Shown one piece after another: positions 21,292-35,925 of a stretch of 64,000 nucleotides of DNA (its first letter is position 1; each line of letters begins with the position of its first letter). The DNA comes from Porphyra umbilicalis (taxonomy: Eukaryota; Rhodophyta; Bangiophyceae; Bangiales; Bangiaceae): contig KV919095.1 of NCBI GenBank assembly GCA_002049455.2, forward strand, positions 18,349 to 82,348, in the 5' to 3' direction. The translations under genes and the position numbers were made by a program. The notes beneath the pieces were generated by a model, which made no database searches, was not told the origin of the DNA, and saw nothing but the letters and a program-made list of their open reading frames with translations.

Positions 21292-23658
21292 GACGCGAGA
21301 CGGCCTCGCGGGGCGCGGAAGCGCCGACAGCCTTGTGCGGTCAACGCGCGCGCGTCCCCGGGCGCCGTCCTCAGCCAATACAGTTGCTCTTACAGTGATC
21401 ACACGAGGGAGTCGCCTGTCTGTGAATGACCCGAAGCGTTCGCTTTGAAACAAAACAGCCGGACAGCTCACAAAGACGAACGAGGGCGGCTAACTCCACC
21501 TCTTCCGTGTGGCCACGGGCCACGTGGTGCATCGCCGCACTGCTCGCGAGACGGCCGCCGGTCCCGTCATCGGTGGCCGGCAGCGGCGCCCGCTACCGGC
21601 CAAGGGCGGCACCCATGGTGGCGGCGTCCACCGACACGGCCGCCGCGAAACGGCGGCGGCGGCGGCGGCAGGACCGTACGCACTGCGGCGGCCGCGCGCA
21701 CCGTGGCGCAGGACGCGAATGGTGTCCCTCTGCCGCCACCGGTGCGCCCGCGGGCAGAGGCGCTGGCGCGCCCGTGCGCCGGGAAGGCGGCGTCGTTGGC
21801 GCGTGGCGGGGTGCGTGGTGAGGCACGAGACGGCCGCGCGGGTTGCGAAAGCGCGCAGAGGTCAGTAGGGTAGCCTGGGCGCCGTCCTACGCCAATGGCG
21901 GTTGCAGTTAATGCGTGAGTGCATTGCGCGTGACTGTCCGCGGACCACACGACGCGTGGGCATCGCATCAAGAAATGGCCAACAGCGCATAAATACTCGC
22001 GTACTTGGCTTGCCGTGCCTGCTCCGCGCGGTGTGCCGCCCTGCCACACGCGAGACGACGAGCGCTACCGCCAGTGGTGGTCGGCAGCGGCGCCAGCTGC
22101 TGGCCCGTGGCAGCACCCGTCATCCGCCGCCACGGCGACCGTAAAACGGCCGCGGCGGCGGTGGCGCCTCACGCGCGCGGGCGGGAGTTTACACTGCAGT
22201 GCGGCAGGCAGAGGGTACCCTCCTGCCGCCGCTGCTGCTCTTACGTGCGGCGGAGCTGGCGCACCCGCCTGCTACCACGGCGGTACGGTTGGCGCGCAGC
22301 TGGGTGCGTGGCGCGTGGCTGGGTGCGAGGCAAAGCGCGAGACGGCTGCACGGCCGCTGATGAACGTGAGGGGCGGTCTGGACAGCGATGGGCTCCTTAT
22401 GGAATGGTGCTCGTCCATGACTAAGCTAGGCGTGGCGGTGGGTGATGCTCGGCCGTTTTGCTGCCGCTGTGCTCGTACGCGTGACGGCAGTCTGACGCAG
22501 GTGACGGGGTTCGAGTTGCGTTTCTGTTCTCAGTTTCAAAGGCAGCGCTGTGTGGTCCGCGCGAGGGTGCTCGTCTGCAAGTCTGGGTGAGCGCCCCGCC
22601 CGCGCCCGCCAGGTGCAGCGTCGCCCCCCCCCATCCTCTCACCCGCAGCACACCCCGTGTCGGCGCACACCACGAGCAGAACAAGCAATAGTCAAACGCA
22701 GCCCACACCCTGCGGCCAACGCGGCTGCCCGCATCGCCACGCCACGCCGCGGTGGCCTCCACCACCGCGTGCCGTCGCCGCCACCGCCGACCGCCGAGAT
22801 GCACATGTCGCCGCAGCGCGCGGCGCGACGGCGACGCAATCCAATCCCCCCGCCCCCGACCTCAGCCGCCTGCGGCCATGCCGGAGGGGCGGCAACAGAG
22901 CACCCAGCAGCGTGGCGCCCACCCCCCCCACACCCCCCACTCACTCCACCCACGCCAGAGTCGTACGAGCCAGAAATTCTGAGTGGCACGATCCGCCATA
23001 GCACGAAAAGCGCACACACCACAGCGTTTTCTGTCCACATTGACGGTCAAAAGTAGCAACGTTTGCCCCACTGGGCGACGACCGCTGACGGTCTGCGCGT
23101 CAATTATGGGGAACTTGTAGCCGACTTCACGGTGATTCCGAGGTAGCCTACCCGCTGATGAATTGCAAGTCGGGGCGGTGGCCGAGAAAAAGGAAGGAAA
23201 AGCCCTTCATTTGATTTTATTAAAAACGCTGCTTTCTCTCAACCCGCCCGACCACCACGCTGGCCACACGCTCTCGCCGCCTACACACTCGCTCAACCCA
23301 CGCGACCTACAGCTCTCATCTACCGCTACTTACCACTCCAAAGCCGGGCCCGCAACCGCTCAAAGTTTGTATGTTACGTCTCAAATGCCCGAGACCCGTT
23401 CCCCCTCACCCTTGGAACGCGCGCCAAGGCACGAGTCCGCGCAACCGAAGTCGAGTGAACCCCTCCACCCTGAACGTCACTATGGACCAGAATAGCATAA
23501 GCACTGAAGGATCCGCAGGCAAAACGTACAAGGGCCCCAGGCGGACATTTGTTCTCAACCAGCGACCAGCAACACGCAACCAGCAATACGCAACCAGCAA
23601 TACGCAACCAGCGACGCGCAACCAGCAGCACGCAACCAGAAAGTTATGCTCAACCCTC
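21289..23658. repeat. Macrosatellite flank segment A, copy 2
   Basis: Near-identical to copy 1 from 21,395 on, with about 110 bp more on its left (GCAGACGCGAGACGGCCTCG onward), which it shares with copy 3 at 57,305. It contains the minus-strand AATAAA at 23,221-23,216 and the 14-bp minisatellite at 23,565-23,735. Confidence 0.9.
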
Positions 23659-26600
23659 AACCAGCAAAGCCCGCAACCAGCAACCCGCAACCAGCAACCC
23701 GCAACCAGAAACAGGCATCCAGTCACAGGCAACCAGAAAGTTCCACGTCAACCCATCATCCATCAACCGAAAATGAGCAACAAGCAAGCACAAAGTACAT
23801 CGCCCGCCAATCACCAAACAGTGGTCAGTATCCATCAACCGAAAATGAGCAACACGCAAGCACAAAGCACATCGTCCGCCAATCAGCAAGCAGTGGTTAG
23901 TACTTCCGCGCCCAAAGCCGCGCGAGACACCGCGGCCACCCCACTTGGCCGGGCGGCGCCTGCAGCGGCCGTCTCTCCTCCGCCACCGCCGCCGCCGACG
24001 GCACGCTCGCCGCCGTTGCAACCACTCCCACCCCCCCCCCCCCCTCACCGCCACCCCCACCCCCGCCCTCACCACCACCCCCACCCCCCCCATCACCGCC
24101 ACCCCCACGCCCGCTGTCACCGCCACCGCCGCCATCGCGGCGGCCGCCACTGCCGCTGCGACCGCCACGCCCCCACCGGCCAGCGCCACACGCCGCCGCC
24201 GACGCCGTAGAGGCGGCGCCCAGCGGGCGGCGAGACGAACGTCTCGCTGAGACGACCGTGTCGCCGCCCGTTGAGCACCGCCTGCATTGGGTCGGGGGCG
24301 GCGTCGTAGGTGGAGGTGGTCCACAGCGCCGTGAGGAAGAAGATGGCGGGGGTGGCGACGGCCTCGCCGCCAGCTGGGCGCCGCCTGTGTGGCGGCGGCA
24401 ACGGCGGCGGTGGCGGCGGCGGTGGTAGTGGAGGTGCTCTGCTCCGCCGCGACGGCGGGACCGTCGTCGCGCCGACGCGGGATAGCTGAGCAACTCCACC
24501 ACCACCGCCGCCGTCACCGCCGCCGTCGCTGCCGACATACGGGCGGCGCTCATCTGGCAGCGCGGCAGTCGGCACCCTCAGCATCCTTGCCGGCGACGGC
24601 GGCGCTGACGGCGGCGGTGGTGGTGGACGGTCTCTGCTCCGCCGCGACGACAGGGCCGTCGCCGCGCCGTCGCGGGGGAGCAGACCAACTCCACCACCAC
24701 CGCCGCCGCCACCGCCGACGCCGCCGCCGGCACGAAGGCGACGCACAGTGAACGGCGACACAGCAGCGACAGTGCCACCATCGTGGCGGAGCGGATTGGA
24801 GGCGGCCCACTGCGCCGTGAAGTCGAGGATGGTGGAGGTGGCGACGGCCCTGCCGCCACCTAGGTGCCGCCTGTGTGGCGGCGGCGACGGCGGCGGTGAC
24901 GGCGCAACCAGCAAAGCCCGCAACCAGCAACCCGCAACCAGCAACCCGCAACCAGAAACAGGCATCCAGTCACAGGCAACCAGAAAGTTCCACGTCAACC
25001 CATCATCCATCAACCGAAAATGAGCAACAAGCAAGCACAACGTACATCGCACGCCAATCACCAAACAGTGGTCAGTATCCATCAACCGAAAATGAGCAAC
25101 AAGCAAGCACAAAGCACATCGTCCGCCAATCACCAAACAGTGGTCAGTATCCATCAACCGAAAATGAACAACACGCAAGCACAAAGTACATCGCCCGCCA
25201 ATCACCAAACAGTGGTCAGTATCCATCAACCGAAAATGATCAACACGCAAGCACAAAGCACATCGTCCGCCAATCAGCAAGCAGTGGTTAGTACTTCCGC
25301 GCCCAAAGCCGCGCGAGACACCGCGGCCACCCCACTTGGCCGGGCGGCGCCTGCAGCGGCCGTCTCTCCTCCGCCACCGCCGCCGCCGACGGCACGCTCG
25401 CCGCCGTTGCAACCACTCCCACCCCCCCCCCCCCTCACCGCCACCCCCACCCCCGCCCTCACCACCACCCCCACCCCCCCCATCACCGCCACCCCCACGC
25501 CCGCTGTCATCGCCACCGCCGCCATCGCGGCGGCCGCCACTGCCGCTGCGACCGCCACGCCCCCACCGGCCAGCGCCACACGCCGCCGCCGACGCCGTAG
25601 AGGCGGCGCCCAGCGGGCGGCGAGACGAACGTCTCGCTGAGACGACCGTGTCGCCGCCCGTTGAGCACCGCCTGCATTGGGTCGGGGGCGGCGTCGTAGG
25701 TGGAGGTGGTCCACAGCGCCGTGAGGAAGAAGATGGAGGGGGTGGCGACGGCCTCGCCGCCAGCTGGGCGCCGCCTGTGTGGCGGCGGCAACGGCGGCGG
25801 TGGCGGCGGCGGTGGTAGTGGAGGTGCTCTGCTCCGCCGCGACGACAGGGCCGTCGCCGCGCCGTCGCGGGGGAGCAGACCAACTCCACCACCACCGCCG
25901 CCGCCACCGCCGACGCCGCCGCCGGCACGAAGGCGACGCTCAGTGAACGGCGACACAGCAGCAACAGTGCCACCATCGTGGCGGAGCGGATTGGAGGCGG
26001 CCCACTGCGCCGTGAAGTCGAGGATGGTGGAGGTGGCGACGGCCCTGCCGCCACCTAGGTGCCGCCTGTGTGGCGGCGGCGACGGCGGCGGTGACGGCGC
26101 AACCAGCAAAGCCCGCAACCAGCAACCCGCAACCAGCAACCCGCAACCAGAAACAGGCATCCAGTCACAGGCAACCAGAAAGTTCCACGTCAACCCATCA
26201 TCCATCAACCGAAAATGAGCAACAAGCAAGCACAACGTACATCGTCCGCCAATCAGCAAAGAGTGGTCCGTATCCATCAACCGAAAATGAGCAACAAGCA
26301 AGCACAAAGTACATCGCCCGCCAATCACCAAACAGTGGTCAGTATTCATCAACCGAAAATGAGCAACAAGCAAGCACAACGTACATCGTCCGCCAATCAC
26401 CAAACAGTGGTCAGTATCCATCAACCGAAAATGAGCAACACGCAAGCACAAAGTACATCGCCCGCCAATCACCAAACAGTGGTCAGTATCCATCAACCGA
26501 AAATGAGCAACACGCAAGCACAAAGCACATCGTCCGCCAATCAGCAAGCAGTGGTTAGTACTTCCGCGCCCAAAGCCGCGCGAGACACCGCGGCCACCCC

Positions 26601-28524
26601 ACTTGGCCGGGCGGCGCCTGCAGCGGCCGTCTCTCCTCCGCCACCGCCGCCGCCGACGGCACGCTCGCCGCCGTTGCAACCACTCCCACCCCCCCCCCCC
26701 CTCACCGCCACCCCCACCCCCGCCCTCACCACCACCCCCACCCCCCCCATCACCGCCACCCCCACGCCCGCTGTCACCGCCACCGCCGCCATCGCGGCGG
26801 CCGCCACTGCCGCTGCGACCGCCACGCCCCCACCGGCCAGCGCCACACGCCGCCGCCGACGCCGTAGAGGCGGCGCCCAGCGGGCGGCGAGACGAACGTC
26901 TCGCTGAGACGACTGTGTCGCCGCCCGTTGAGCACCGCCTGCATTGGGTCGGGGGCGGCGTCGTAGGTGGAGGTGGTCCACAGCGCCGTGAGGAAGAAGA
27001 TGGAGGGGGTGGCGACGGCCTCGCCGCCAGCTGGGCGCCGCCTGTGTGGCGGCGGCAACGGCGGCGGTGGCGGCGGCGGTGGTAGTGGAGGTGCTCTGCT
27101 CCGCCGCGACGACAGGGCCGTCGCCGCGCCGTCGCGGGGGAGCAGACCAACTCCACCACCACCGCCGCCGCCACCGCCGACGCCGCCGCCGGCACGAAGG
27201 CGACGCTCAGTGAACGGCGACACAGCAGCAACAGTGCCACCATCGTGGCGGAGCGGATTGGAGGCGGCCCACTGCGCCGTGAAGTCGAGGATGGTGGAGG
27301 TGGCGACGGCCCTGCCGCCACCTAGGTGCCGCCTGTGTGGCGGCGGCGACGGCGGCGGTGACGGCGCAACCAGCAAAGCCCGCAACCAGCAACCCGCAAC
27401 CAGCAACCCGCAACCAGAAACAGGCATCCAGTCACAGGCAACCAGAAAGTTCCACGTCAACCCATCATCCATCAACCGAAAATGAGCAACAAGCAAGCAC
27501 AACGTACATCGTCCGCCAATCAGCAAAGAGTGGTCCGTATCCATCAACCGAAAATGAGCAACAAGCAAGCACAAAGTACATCGCCCGCCAATCACCAAAC
27601 AGTGGTCAGTATCCATCAACCGAAAATGAGCAACACGCAAGCACAAAGCACATCGTCCGCCAATCAGCAAGCAGTGGTTAGTACTTCCGCGCCCAAAGCC
27701 GCGCGAGACACCGCGGCCACCCCACTTGGCCGGGCGGCGCCTGCAGCGGCCGTCTCTCCTCCGCCACCGCCGCCGCCGACGGCACGCTCGCCGCCGTTGC
27801 AACCACTCCCACCCCCCCCCCCCCTCACCGCCACCCCCACCCCCGCCCTCACCACCACCCCCACCCCCCCCATCACCGCCACCCCCACGCCCGCTGTCAC
27901 CGCCACCGCCGCCATCGCGGCGGCCGCCACTGCCGCTGCGACCGCCACGCCCCCACCGGCCAGCGCCACACGCCGCCGCCGACGCCGTAGAGGCGGCGCC
28001 CAGCGGGCGGCGAGACGAACGTCTCGCTGAGACGACCGTGTCGCCGCCCGTTGAGCACCGCCTGCATTGGGTCGGGGGCGGCGTCGTAGGTGGAGGTGGT
28101 CCACAGCGCCGTGAGGAAGAAGATGGAGGGGGTGGCGACGGCCTCGCCGCCAGCTGGGCGCCGCCTGTGTGGCGGCGGCAACGGCGGCGGTGGCGGCGGC
28201 GGTGGTAGTGGAGGTGCTCTGCTCCGCCGCGACGACAGGGCCGTCGCCGCGCCGTCGCGGGGGAGCAGACCAACTCCACCACCACCGCCGCCGCCACCGC
28301 CGACGCCGCCGCCGGCACGAAGGCGACGCTCAGTGAACGGCGACACAGCAGCAACAGTGCCACCATCGTGGCGGAGCGGATTGGAGGCGGCCCACTGCGC
28401 CGTGAAGTCGAGGATGGTGGAGGTGGCGACGGCCCTGCCGCCACCTAGGTGCCGCCTGTGTGGCGGCGGCGACGGCGGCGGTGACGGCGCAACCAGCAAA
28501 GCCCGCAACCAGCAACCCGCAACC

Positions 28525-28526
28525 AG
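28525..28526. repeat. Left 2-bp target duplication (AG)
   Basis: AG precedes the left end of the inserted element and AG (30,349-30,350) follows its right end. Removing the element plus one AG restores the sequence seen in neighbouring B units exactly. Confidence 0.6.
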
Positions 28527-30348
28527 CACAGCGCGTTGATGAAATCTCGTGTCAGGTTCCAAGGTATCTGCAACAAGGCCGAACCGTATTGCTGCTCGAC
28601 CCCTTTGCGTTCAGAGAGAGATCGAAAATGAGTACATAACTCCTCTTTGCCCAATCTTTAAGGAGAAGTTCACATCCTTCGAGACATATGTTGCGAGACT
28701 CGCCGCAATGATCCCTCGGAGGTCTCGGGGAAGAAGTGGAGCAAGACCCTGACGGAGGAAAGGATGTGACACCGGCCAGCATTGAGGATACATGCCAAAG
28801 ATGCATTGAAAGACACGGTCGCTTTATTGTTGCTCGGCGCGGGCACGGGTGGCAGAGCAGACACGAAATCGATAAGAAAGCCACGGTGTGCTACAGAGTC
28901 ACGCAGACATGTAGCTAACTGCACACAGCCGCAAACTCTGACAGAGCTACAGGCCACCGGACAACAGCAAGCTCACCATGTCAGCGACTCGCGGACACCA
29001 CGCATGCATGTGCGTATGACACAAGTTACTCGACTTCGATGTCAGCAACACCCATTGGTTTGCAAAGAAACAGAAGCCAAGAAAGAGGAAGCCATCGCAC
29101 ATATGCATGGTAAGGATACATGGGGGACGGGCGAGCGAACACGAAAAAGAAGTACGTGGTCAGTTCATCCAACCCATCCACCACCCACCCACCGCGCGCG
29201 TCACACTATCCACACTGCGCCAGTGTGGATCCCCACCCAATCGCCACCACCACTAGTCCAGCGACTGCAAACGTCGTCCGGCCCGTCGTAGAGTGACTCC
29301 CCCCCGCCCCCGTGCGAGCTGGAGAGAATGCGTGGGATGGAGGGGATGCAGATAAGAATACGACAGGAACGAGGGCGGTCGGCAGGAGGGTGGGCGGGGC
29401 GATCGAACAGAGGGTGGCCGGGGCTTCCGGCCAGGAGGGTGGGTGGGGCGGTCGACCAGAGGGTGGGCGGGGCGGTCCGCCAGGAGGGTGGGCCGAGCGG
29501 TCGGCCAGGAGAGCGAGCGGGGATGTTGGCAGCACTTGTGCACTTGGGCGGCAGCCAGGAGCGGGGCTGGGGGCAGCATGGCAGTCACCTGCACACATGC
29601 CGAGGGCGCGCATTGGCGCCGCCCAGCACTTCGAATTATTACTAATCGCCCCGCTATCCCCAAGCACAAGGCTTGACGTTTTCCAGCCCGCTGGTTGGCT
29701 GCCCGGTTGACCGGGGGCGCATCCTGGGTCCCCATTGGTAGCAGACTATCATGCCAACAGGTACTGAACAAAGTCTGGCTGACACAAGCTACGACGGTGA
29801 GGCGTCCGAGCAGAGGTCTCCATGTGCCCGCAAGAATGCATACTGTGTACGCCAAGTCTGCCTTGAACTGGGTGTGAAGGGTGCCGTTTGATCGCGCAAG
29901 GAGGACCTGCCCCATGACCCTGCCAGAGCTCTGCACGGCAATGCCAGCAGCCGTCCCACTCTAGCGACACCGTTTGCGCCCCCATCCTCCCCGACCCCCT
30001 CGGCATGTATGTGCAGCCCCCCTCGCCCCCCCCCCCCTGCCAGCAGGAGAAAGGAGTGGGAGAGGACAGGAAAGGAGGCAAGCACAAGTGTCCGTGGTTG
30101 GGCGGTGCCCGCAGCTATTGGGAGTAGACGAGTACGCACATGGGTAGGGGTGACCAGGTGGGTGGGGTAAGAAGGTCTCTGGGGGTGTCAGAAAGCCTTC
30201 TCAGACAGAGCCTTTTAGAGATCGACACAGCGACATTTGCGAGGATGGTGTCACGAGGTTTGCTGCATGGAAAAACATTTCTCTCACGACCTCTCACGGT
30301 TCGCATATATTTTAAGTTCTCCGTGACCCAATTTGACAACGTGCTGTG
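28527..30348. mobile_element. 1,822-bp DNA transposon inserted in B array (non-autonomous)
   Basis: The ends are inverted repeats CACAGCGCGTTG and CAACGTGCTGTG (12 bp, one mismatch), with weaker similarity further in. The flanking duplication is AG. Intact sister units show the empty target. Base composition is clearly less GC-rich than the satellite around it. Short open frames, such as 28,782-29,291 on the + strand, have no recognisable domain and no transposase signature. A G-rich minisatellite (GGGTGGGCGGGGCGGTC units) lies at about 29,385-29,520. The CACA-type ends with a short duplication recall the CMC/CACTA group, but the assignment is weak. Confidence 0.7.
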
Positions 30349-33300
30349 AGCAACCCGCAACCAGAAACAGGCATCCAGTCACAGGCAACCAGAAAGTTCC
30401 ACGTCAACCCATCATCCATCAACCGAAAATGAGCAACAAGCAAGCACAACGTACATCGTCCGCCAATCAGCAAAGAGTGGTCCGTATCCATCAACCGAAA
30501 ATGAGCAACAAGCAAGCACAAAGTACATCGCCCGCCAATCAGCAAAGAGTGGTCCGTATCCATCAACCGAAAATGAGCAACAAGCAAGCACAAAGTACAT
30601 CGCCCGCCAATCACCCAACAGTGGTCAGTATCCATCAACCGAAAATGAGCAACAAGCAAGCACAAAGCACATCGCACGCCAATCACCAAACAGTGGTCAG
30701 TATCCATCAACCGAAAATGAGCAACACGCAAGCACAAAGTACATCGCCCGCCAATCACCAAACAGTGGTCAGTATCCATCAACCGAAAATGAGCAACACG
30801 CAAGCACAAAGCACATCGTCCGCCAATCAGCAAGCAGTGGTTAGTACTTCCGCGCCCAAAGCCGCGCGAGACACCGCGGCCACCCCACTTGGCCGGGCGG
30901 CGCCTGCAGCGGCCGTCTCTCCTCCGCCACCGCCGCCGCCGACGGCACGCTCGCCGCCGTTGCAACCACTCCCACCCCCCCCCCCCCTCACCGCCACCCC
31001 CACCCCCGCCCTCACCACCACCCCCACCCCCCCATCACCGCCACCCCCACGCCCGCTGTCATCGCCACCGCCGCCATCGCGGCGGCCGCCACTGCCGCTG
31101 CGACCGCCACGCCCCCACCGGCCAGCGCCACACGCCGCCGCCGACGCCGTAGAGGCGGCGCCCAGCGGGCGGCGAGACGAACGTCTCGCTGAGACGACCG
31201 TGTCGCCGCCCGTTGAGCACCGCCTGCATTGGGTCGGGGGCGGCGTCGTAGGTGGAGGTGGTCCACAGCGCCGTGAGGAAGAAGATGGCGGGGGTGGCGA
31301 CGGCCTCGCCGCCAGCTGGGCGCCGCCTGTGTGGCGGCGGCAACGGCGGCGGTGGCGGCGGCGGTGGTAGTGGAGGTGCTCTGCTCCGCCGCGACGACAG
31401 GGCCGTCGCCGCGCCGTCGCGGGGGAGCAGACCAACTCCACCACCACCGCCGCCGCCACCGCCGACGCCGCCGCCGGCACGAAGGCGACGCTCAGTGAAC
31501 GGCGACACAGCAGCAACAGTGCCACCATCGTGGCGGAGCGGATTGGAGGCGGCCCACTGCGCCGTGAAGTCGAGGATGGTGGAGGTGGCGACGGCCCTGC
31601 CGCCACCTAGGTGCCGCCTGTGTGGCGGCGGCGACGGCGGCGGTGACGGCGCAACCAGCAAAGCCCGCAACCAGCAACCCGCAACCAGCAACCCGCAACC
31701 AGAAACAGGCATCCAGTCACAGGCAACCAGAAAGTTCCACGTCAACCCATCATCCATCAACCGAAAATGAGCAACAAGCAAGCACAACGTACATCGTCCG
31801 CCAATCAGCAAAGAGTGGTCCGTATCCATCAACCGAAAATGAGCAACAAGCAAGCACAAAGTACATCGCCCGCCAATCACCAAACAGTGGTCAGTATCCA
31901 TCAACCGAAAATGAGCAACAAGCAAGCACAAAGTACATCGCCCGCCAATCACCCAACAGTGGTCAGTATCCATCAACCGAAAATGAGCAACAAGCAAGCA
32001 CAAAGCACATCGCACGCCAATCACCAAACAGTGGTCAGTATCCATCAACCGAAAATGAGCAACACGCAAGCACAAAGCACATCGTCCGCCAATCAGCAAG
32101 CAGTGGTTAGTACTTCCGCGCCCAAAGCCGCGCGAGACACCGCGGCCACCCCACTTGGCCGGGCGGCGCCTGCAGCGGCCGTCTCTCCTCCGCCACCGCC
32201 GCCGCCGACGGCACGCTCGCCGCCGTTGCAACCACTCCCACCCCCCCCCCCCCCTCACCGCCACCCCCACCCCCGCCCTCACCACCACCCCCACCCCCCC
32301 CATCACCGCCACCCCCACGCCCGCTGTCACCGCCACCGCCGCCATCGCGGCGGCCGCCACTGCCGCTGCGACCGCCACGCCCCCACCGGCCAGCGCCACA
32401 CGCCGCCGCCGACGCCGTAGAGGCGGCGCCCAGCGGGCGGCGAGACGAACGTCTCGCTGAGACGACCGTGTCGCCGCCCGTTGAGCACCGCCTGCATTGG
32501 GTCGGGGGCGGCGTCGTAGGTGGAGGTGGTCCACAGCGCCGTGAGGAAGAAGATGGCGGGGGTGGCGACGGCCTCGCCGCCAGCTGGGCGCCGCCTGTGT
32601 GGCGGCGGCAACGGCGGCGGTGGCGGCGGCGGTGGTAGTGGAGGTGCTCTGCTCCGCCGCGACGACAGGGCCGTCGCCGCGCTGTCGCGGGGGAGCAGAC
32701 CAACTCCACCACCACCGCCGCCGCCACCGCCGACGCCGCCGCCGGCACGAAGGCGACGCTCAGTGAACGGCGACACAGCAGCAACAGTGCCACCATCGTG
32801 GCGGAGCGGATTGGAGGCGGCCCACTGCGCCGTGAAGTCGAGGATGGTGGAGGTGGCGACGGCCCTGCCGCCACCTAGGTGCCGCCTGTGTGGCGGCGGC
32901 GACGGCGGCGGTGACGGCGCAACCAGCAAAGCCCGCAACCAGCAACCCGCAACCAGCAACCCGCAACCAGAAACAGGCATCCAGTCACAGGCAACCAGAA
33001 AGTTCCACGTCAACCCATCATCCATCAACCGAAAATGAGCAACAAGCAAGCACAACGTACATCGTCCGCCAATCAGCAAAGAGTGGTCCGTATCCATCAA
33101 CCGAAAATGAGCAACAAGCAAGCACAAAGTACATCGCCCGCCAATCACCAAACAGTGGTCAGTATCCATCAACCGAAAATGAGCAACAAGCAAGCACAAA
33201 GTACATCGCCCGCCAATCACCCAACAGTGGTCAGTATCCATCAACCGAAAATGAGCAACAAGCAAGCACAAAGCACATCGCACGCCAATCACCAAACAGT

Positions 33301-35925
33301 GGTCAGTATCCATCAACCGAAAATGAGCAACACGCAAGCACAAAGCACATCGTCCGCCAATCAGCAAGCAGTGGTTAGTACTTCCGCGCCCAAAGCCGCG
33401 CGAGACACCGCGGCCACCCCACTTGGCCGGGCGGCGCCTGCAGCGGCCGTCTCTCCTCCGCCACCGCCGCCGCCGACGGCACGCTCGCCGCCGTTGCAAC
33501 CACTCCCACCCCCCCCCCCCCTCACCGCCACCCCCACCCCCGCCCTCACCACCACCCCCACCCCCCCCATCACCGCCACCCCCACGCCCGCTGTCACCGC
33601 CACCGCCGCCATCGCGGCGGCCGCCACTGCCGCTGCGACCGCCACGCCCCCACCGGCCAGCGCCACACGCCGCCGCCGACGCCGTAGAGGCGGCGCCCAG
33701 CGGGCGGCGAGACGAACGTCTCGCTGAGACGACCGTGTCGCCGCCCGTTGAGCACCGCCTGCATTGGGTCGGGGGCGGCGTCGTAGGTGGAGGTGGTCCA
33801 CAGCGCCGTGAGGAAGAAGATGGCGGGGGTGGCGACGGCCTCGCCGCCAGCTGGGCGCCGCCTGTGTGGCGGCGGCAACGGCGGCGGTGGCGGCGGCGGT
33901 GGTAGTGGAGGTGCTCTGCTCCGCCGCGACGACAGGGCCGTCGCCGCGCTGTCGCGGGGGAGCAGACCAACTCCACCACCACCGCCGCCGCCACCGCCGA
34001 CGCCGCCGCCGGCACGAAGGCGACGCTCAGTGAACGGCGACACAGCAGCAACAGTGCCACCATCGTGGCGGAGCGGATTGGAGGCGGCCCACTGCGCCGT
34101 GAAGTCGAGGATGGTGGAGGTGGCGACGGCCCTGCCGCCACCTAGGTGCCGCCTGTGTGGCGGCGGCGACGGCGGCGGTGACGGCGCAACCAGCAAAGCC
34201 CGCAACCAGCAACCCGCAACCAGCAACCCGCAACCAGAAACAGGCATCCAGTCACAGGCAACCAGAAAGTTCCACGTCAACCCATCATCCATCAACCGAA
34301 AATGAGCAACAAGCAAGCACAACGTACATCGTCCGCCAATCAGCAAAGAGTGGTCCGTATCCATCAACCGAAAATGAGCAACAAGCAAGTACAACGTACA
34401 TCGCACGCCAATCACCAAACAGTGGTCAGTATCCATCAACCGAAAATGAGCAACAAGCAAGCACAAAGCACATCGCACGCCAATCACCAAACAGTGGTCA
34501 GTATCCATCAACCGAAAATGAGCAACACGCAAGCACAAAGTACATCGCCCGCCAATCACCAAACAGTGGTCAGTATCCATCAACCGAAAATGAGCAACAC
34601 GCAAGCACAAAGCACATCGTCCGCCAATCAGCAAGCAGTGGTTAGTACTTCCGCGCCCAAAGCCGCGCGAGACACCGCGGCCACCCCACTTGGCCGGGCG
34701 GCGCCTGCAGCGGCCGTCTCTCCTCCGCCACCGCCGCCGCCGACGGCACGCTCGCCGCCGTTGCAACCACTCCCACCCCCCCCCCCCCTCACCGCCACCC
34801 CCACCCCCGCCCTCACCACCACCCCCACCCCCCCCATCACCGCCACCCCCACGCCCGCTGTCACCGCCACCGCCGCCATCGCGGCGGCCGCCACTGCCGC
34901 TGCGACCGCCACGCCCCCACCGGCCAGCGCCACACGCCGCCGCCGACGCCGTAGAGGCGGCGCCCAGCGGGCGGCGAGACGAACGTCTCGCTGAGACGAC
35001 CGTGTCGCCGCCCGTTGAGCACCGCCTGCATTGGGTCGGGGGCGGCGTCGTAGGTGGAGGTGGTCCACAGCGCCGTGAGGAAGAAGATGGCGGGGGTGGC
35101 GACGGCCTCGCCGCCAGCTGGGCGCCGCCTGTGTGGCGGCGGCAACGGCGGCGGTGGCGGCGGCGGTGGTAGTGGAGGTGCTCTGCTCCGCCGCGACGAC
35201 AGGGCCGTCGCCGCGCCGTCGCGGGGGAGCAGACCAACTCCACCACCACCGCCGCCGCCACCGCCGACGCCGCCGCCGGCACGAAGGCGACGCTCAGTGA
35301 ACGGCGACACAGCAGCAACAGTGCCACCATCGTGGCGGAGCGGATTGGAGGCGGCCCACTGCGCCGTGAAGTCGAGGATGGTGGAGGTGGCGACGGCCCT
35401 GCCGCCACCTAGGTGCCGCCTGTGTGGCGGCGGCGACGGCGGCGGTGACGGCGCAACCAGCAAAGCCCGCAACCAGCAACCCGCAACCAGCAACCCGCAA
35501 CCAGAAACAGGCATCCAGTCACAGGCAACCAGAAAGTTCCACGTCAACCCATCATCCATCAACCGAAAATGAGCAACAAGCAAGCACAACGTACATCGTC
35601 CGCCAATCAGCAAAGAGTGGTCCGTATCCATCAACCGAAAATGAGCAACAAGCAAGCACAAAGTACATCGCCCGCCAATCACCAAACAGTGGTCGCTATC
35701 CATCAACCGAAAATGAACAACACGCAAGCACAAAGCACATCGTCCGCCAATCAGCAAGCAGTGGTTAGTACTTCCGCGCCCAAAGCCGCCGCGGCCACCC
35801 CACTTGGCCGGGCGGCGCCTGCAGCGGCCGTCTCTCCTCCGCCACCGCCGCCGCCGACTGCACGCTCGCCGCCGTTGCAACCACTCCCACCCCCCCCCCC
35901 CCTCACCGCCACCCCCACCCCGCCC

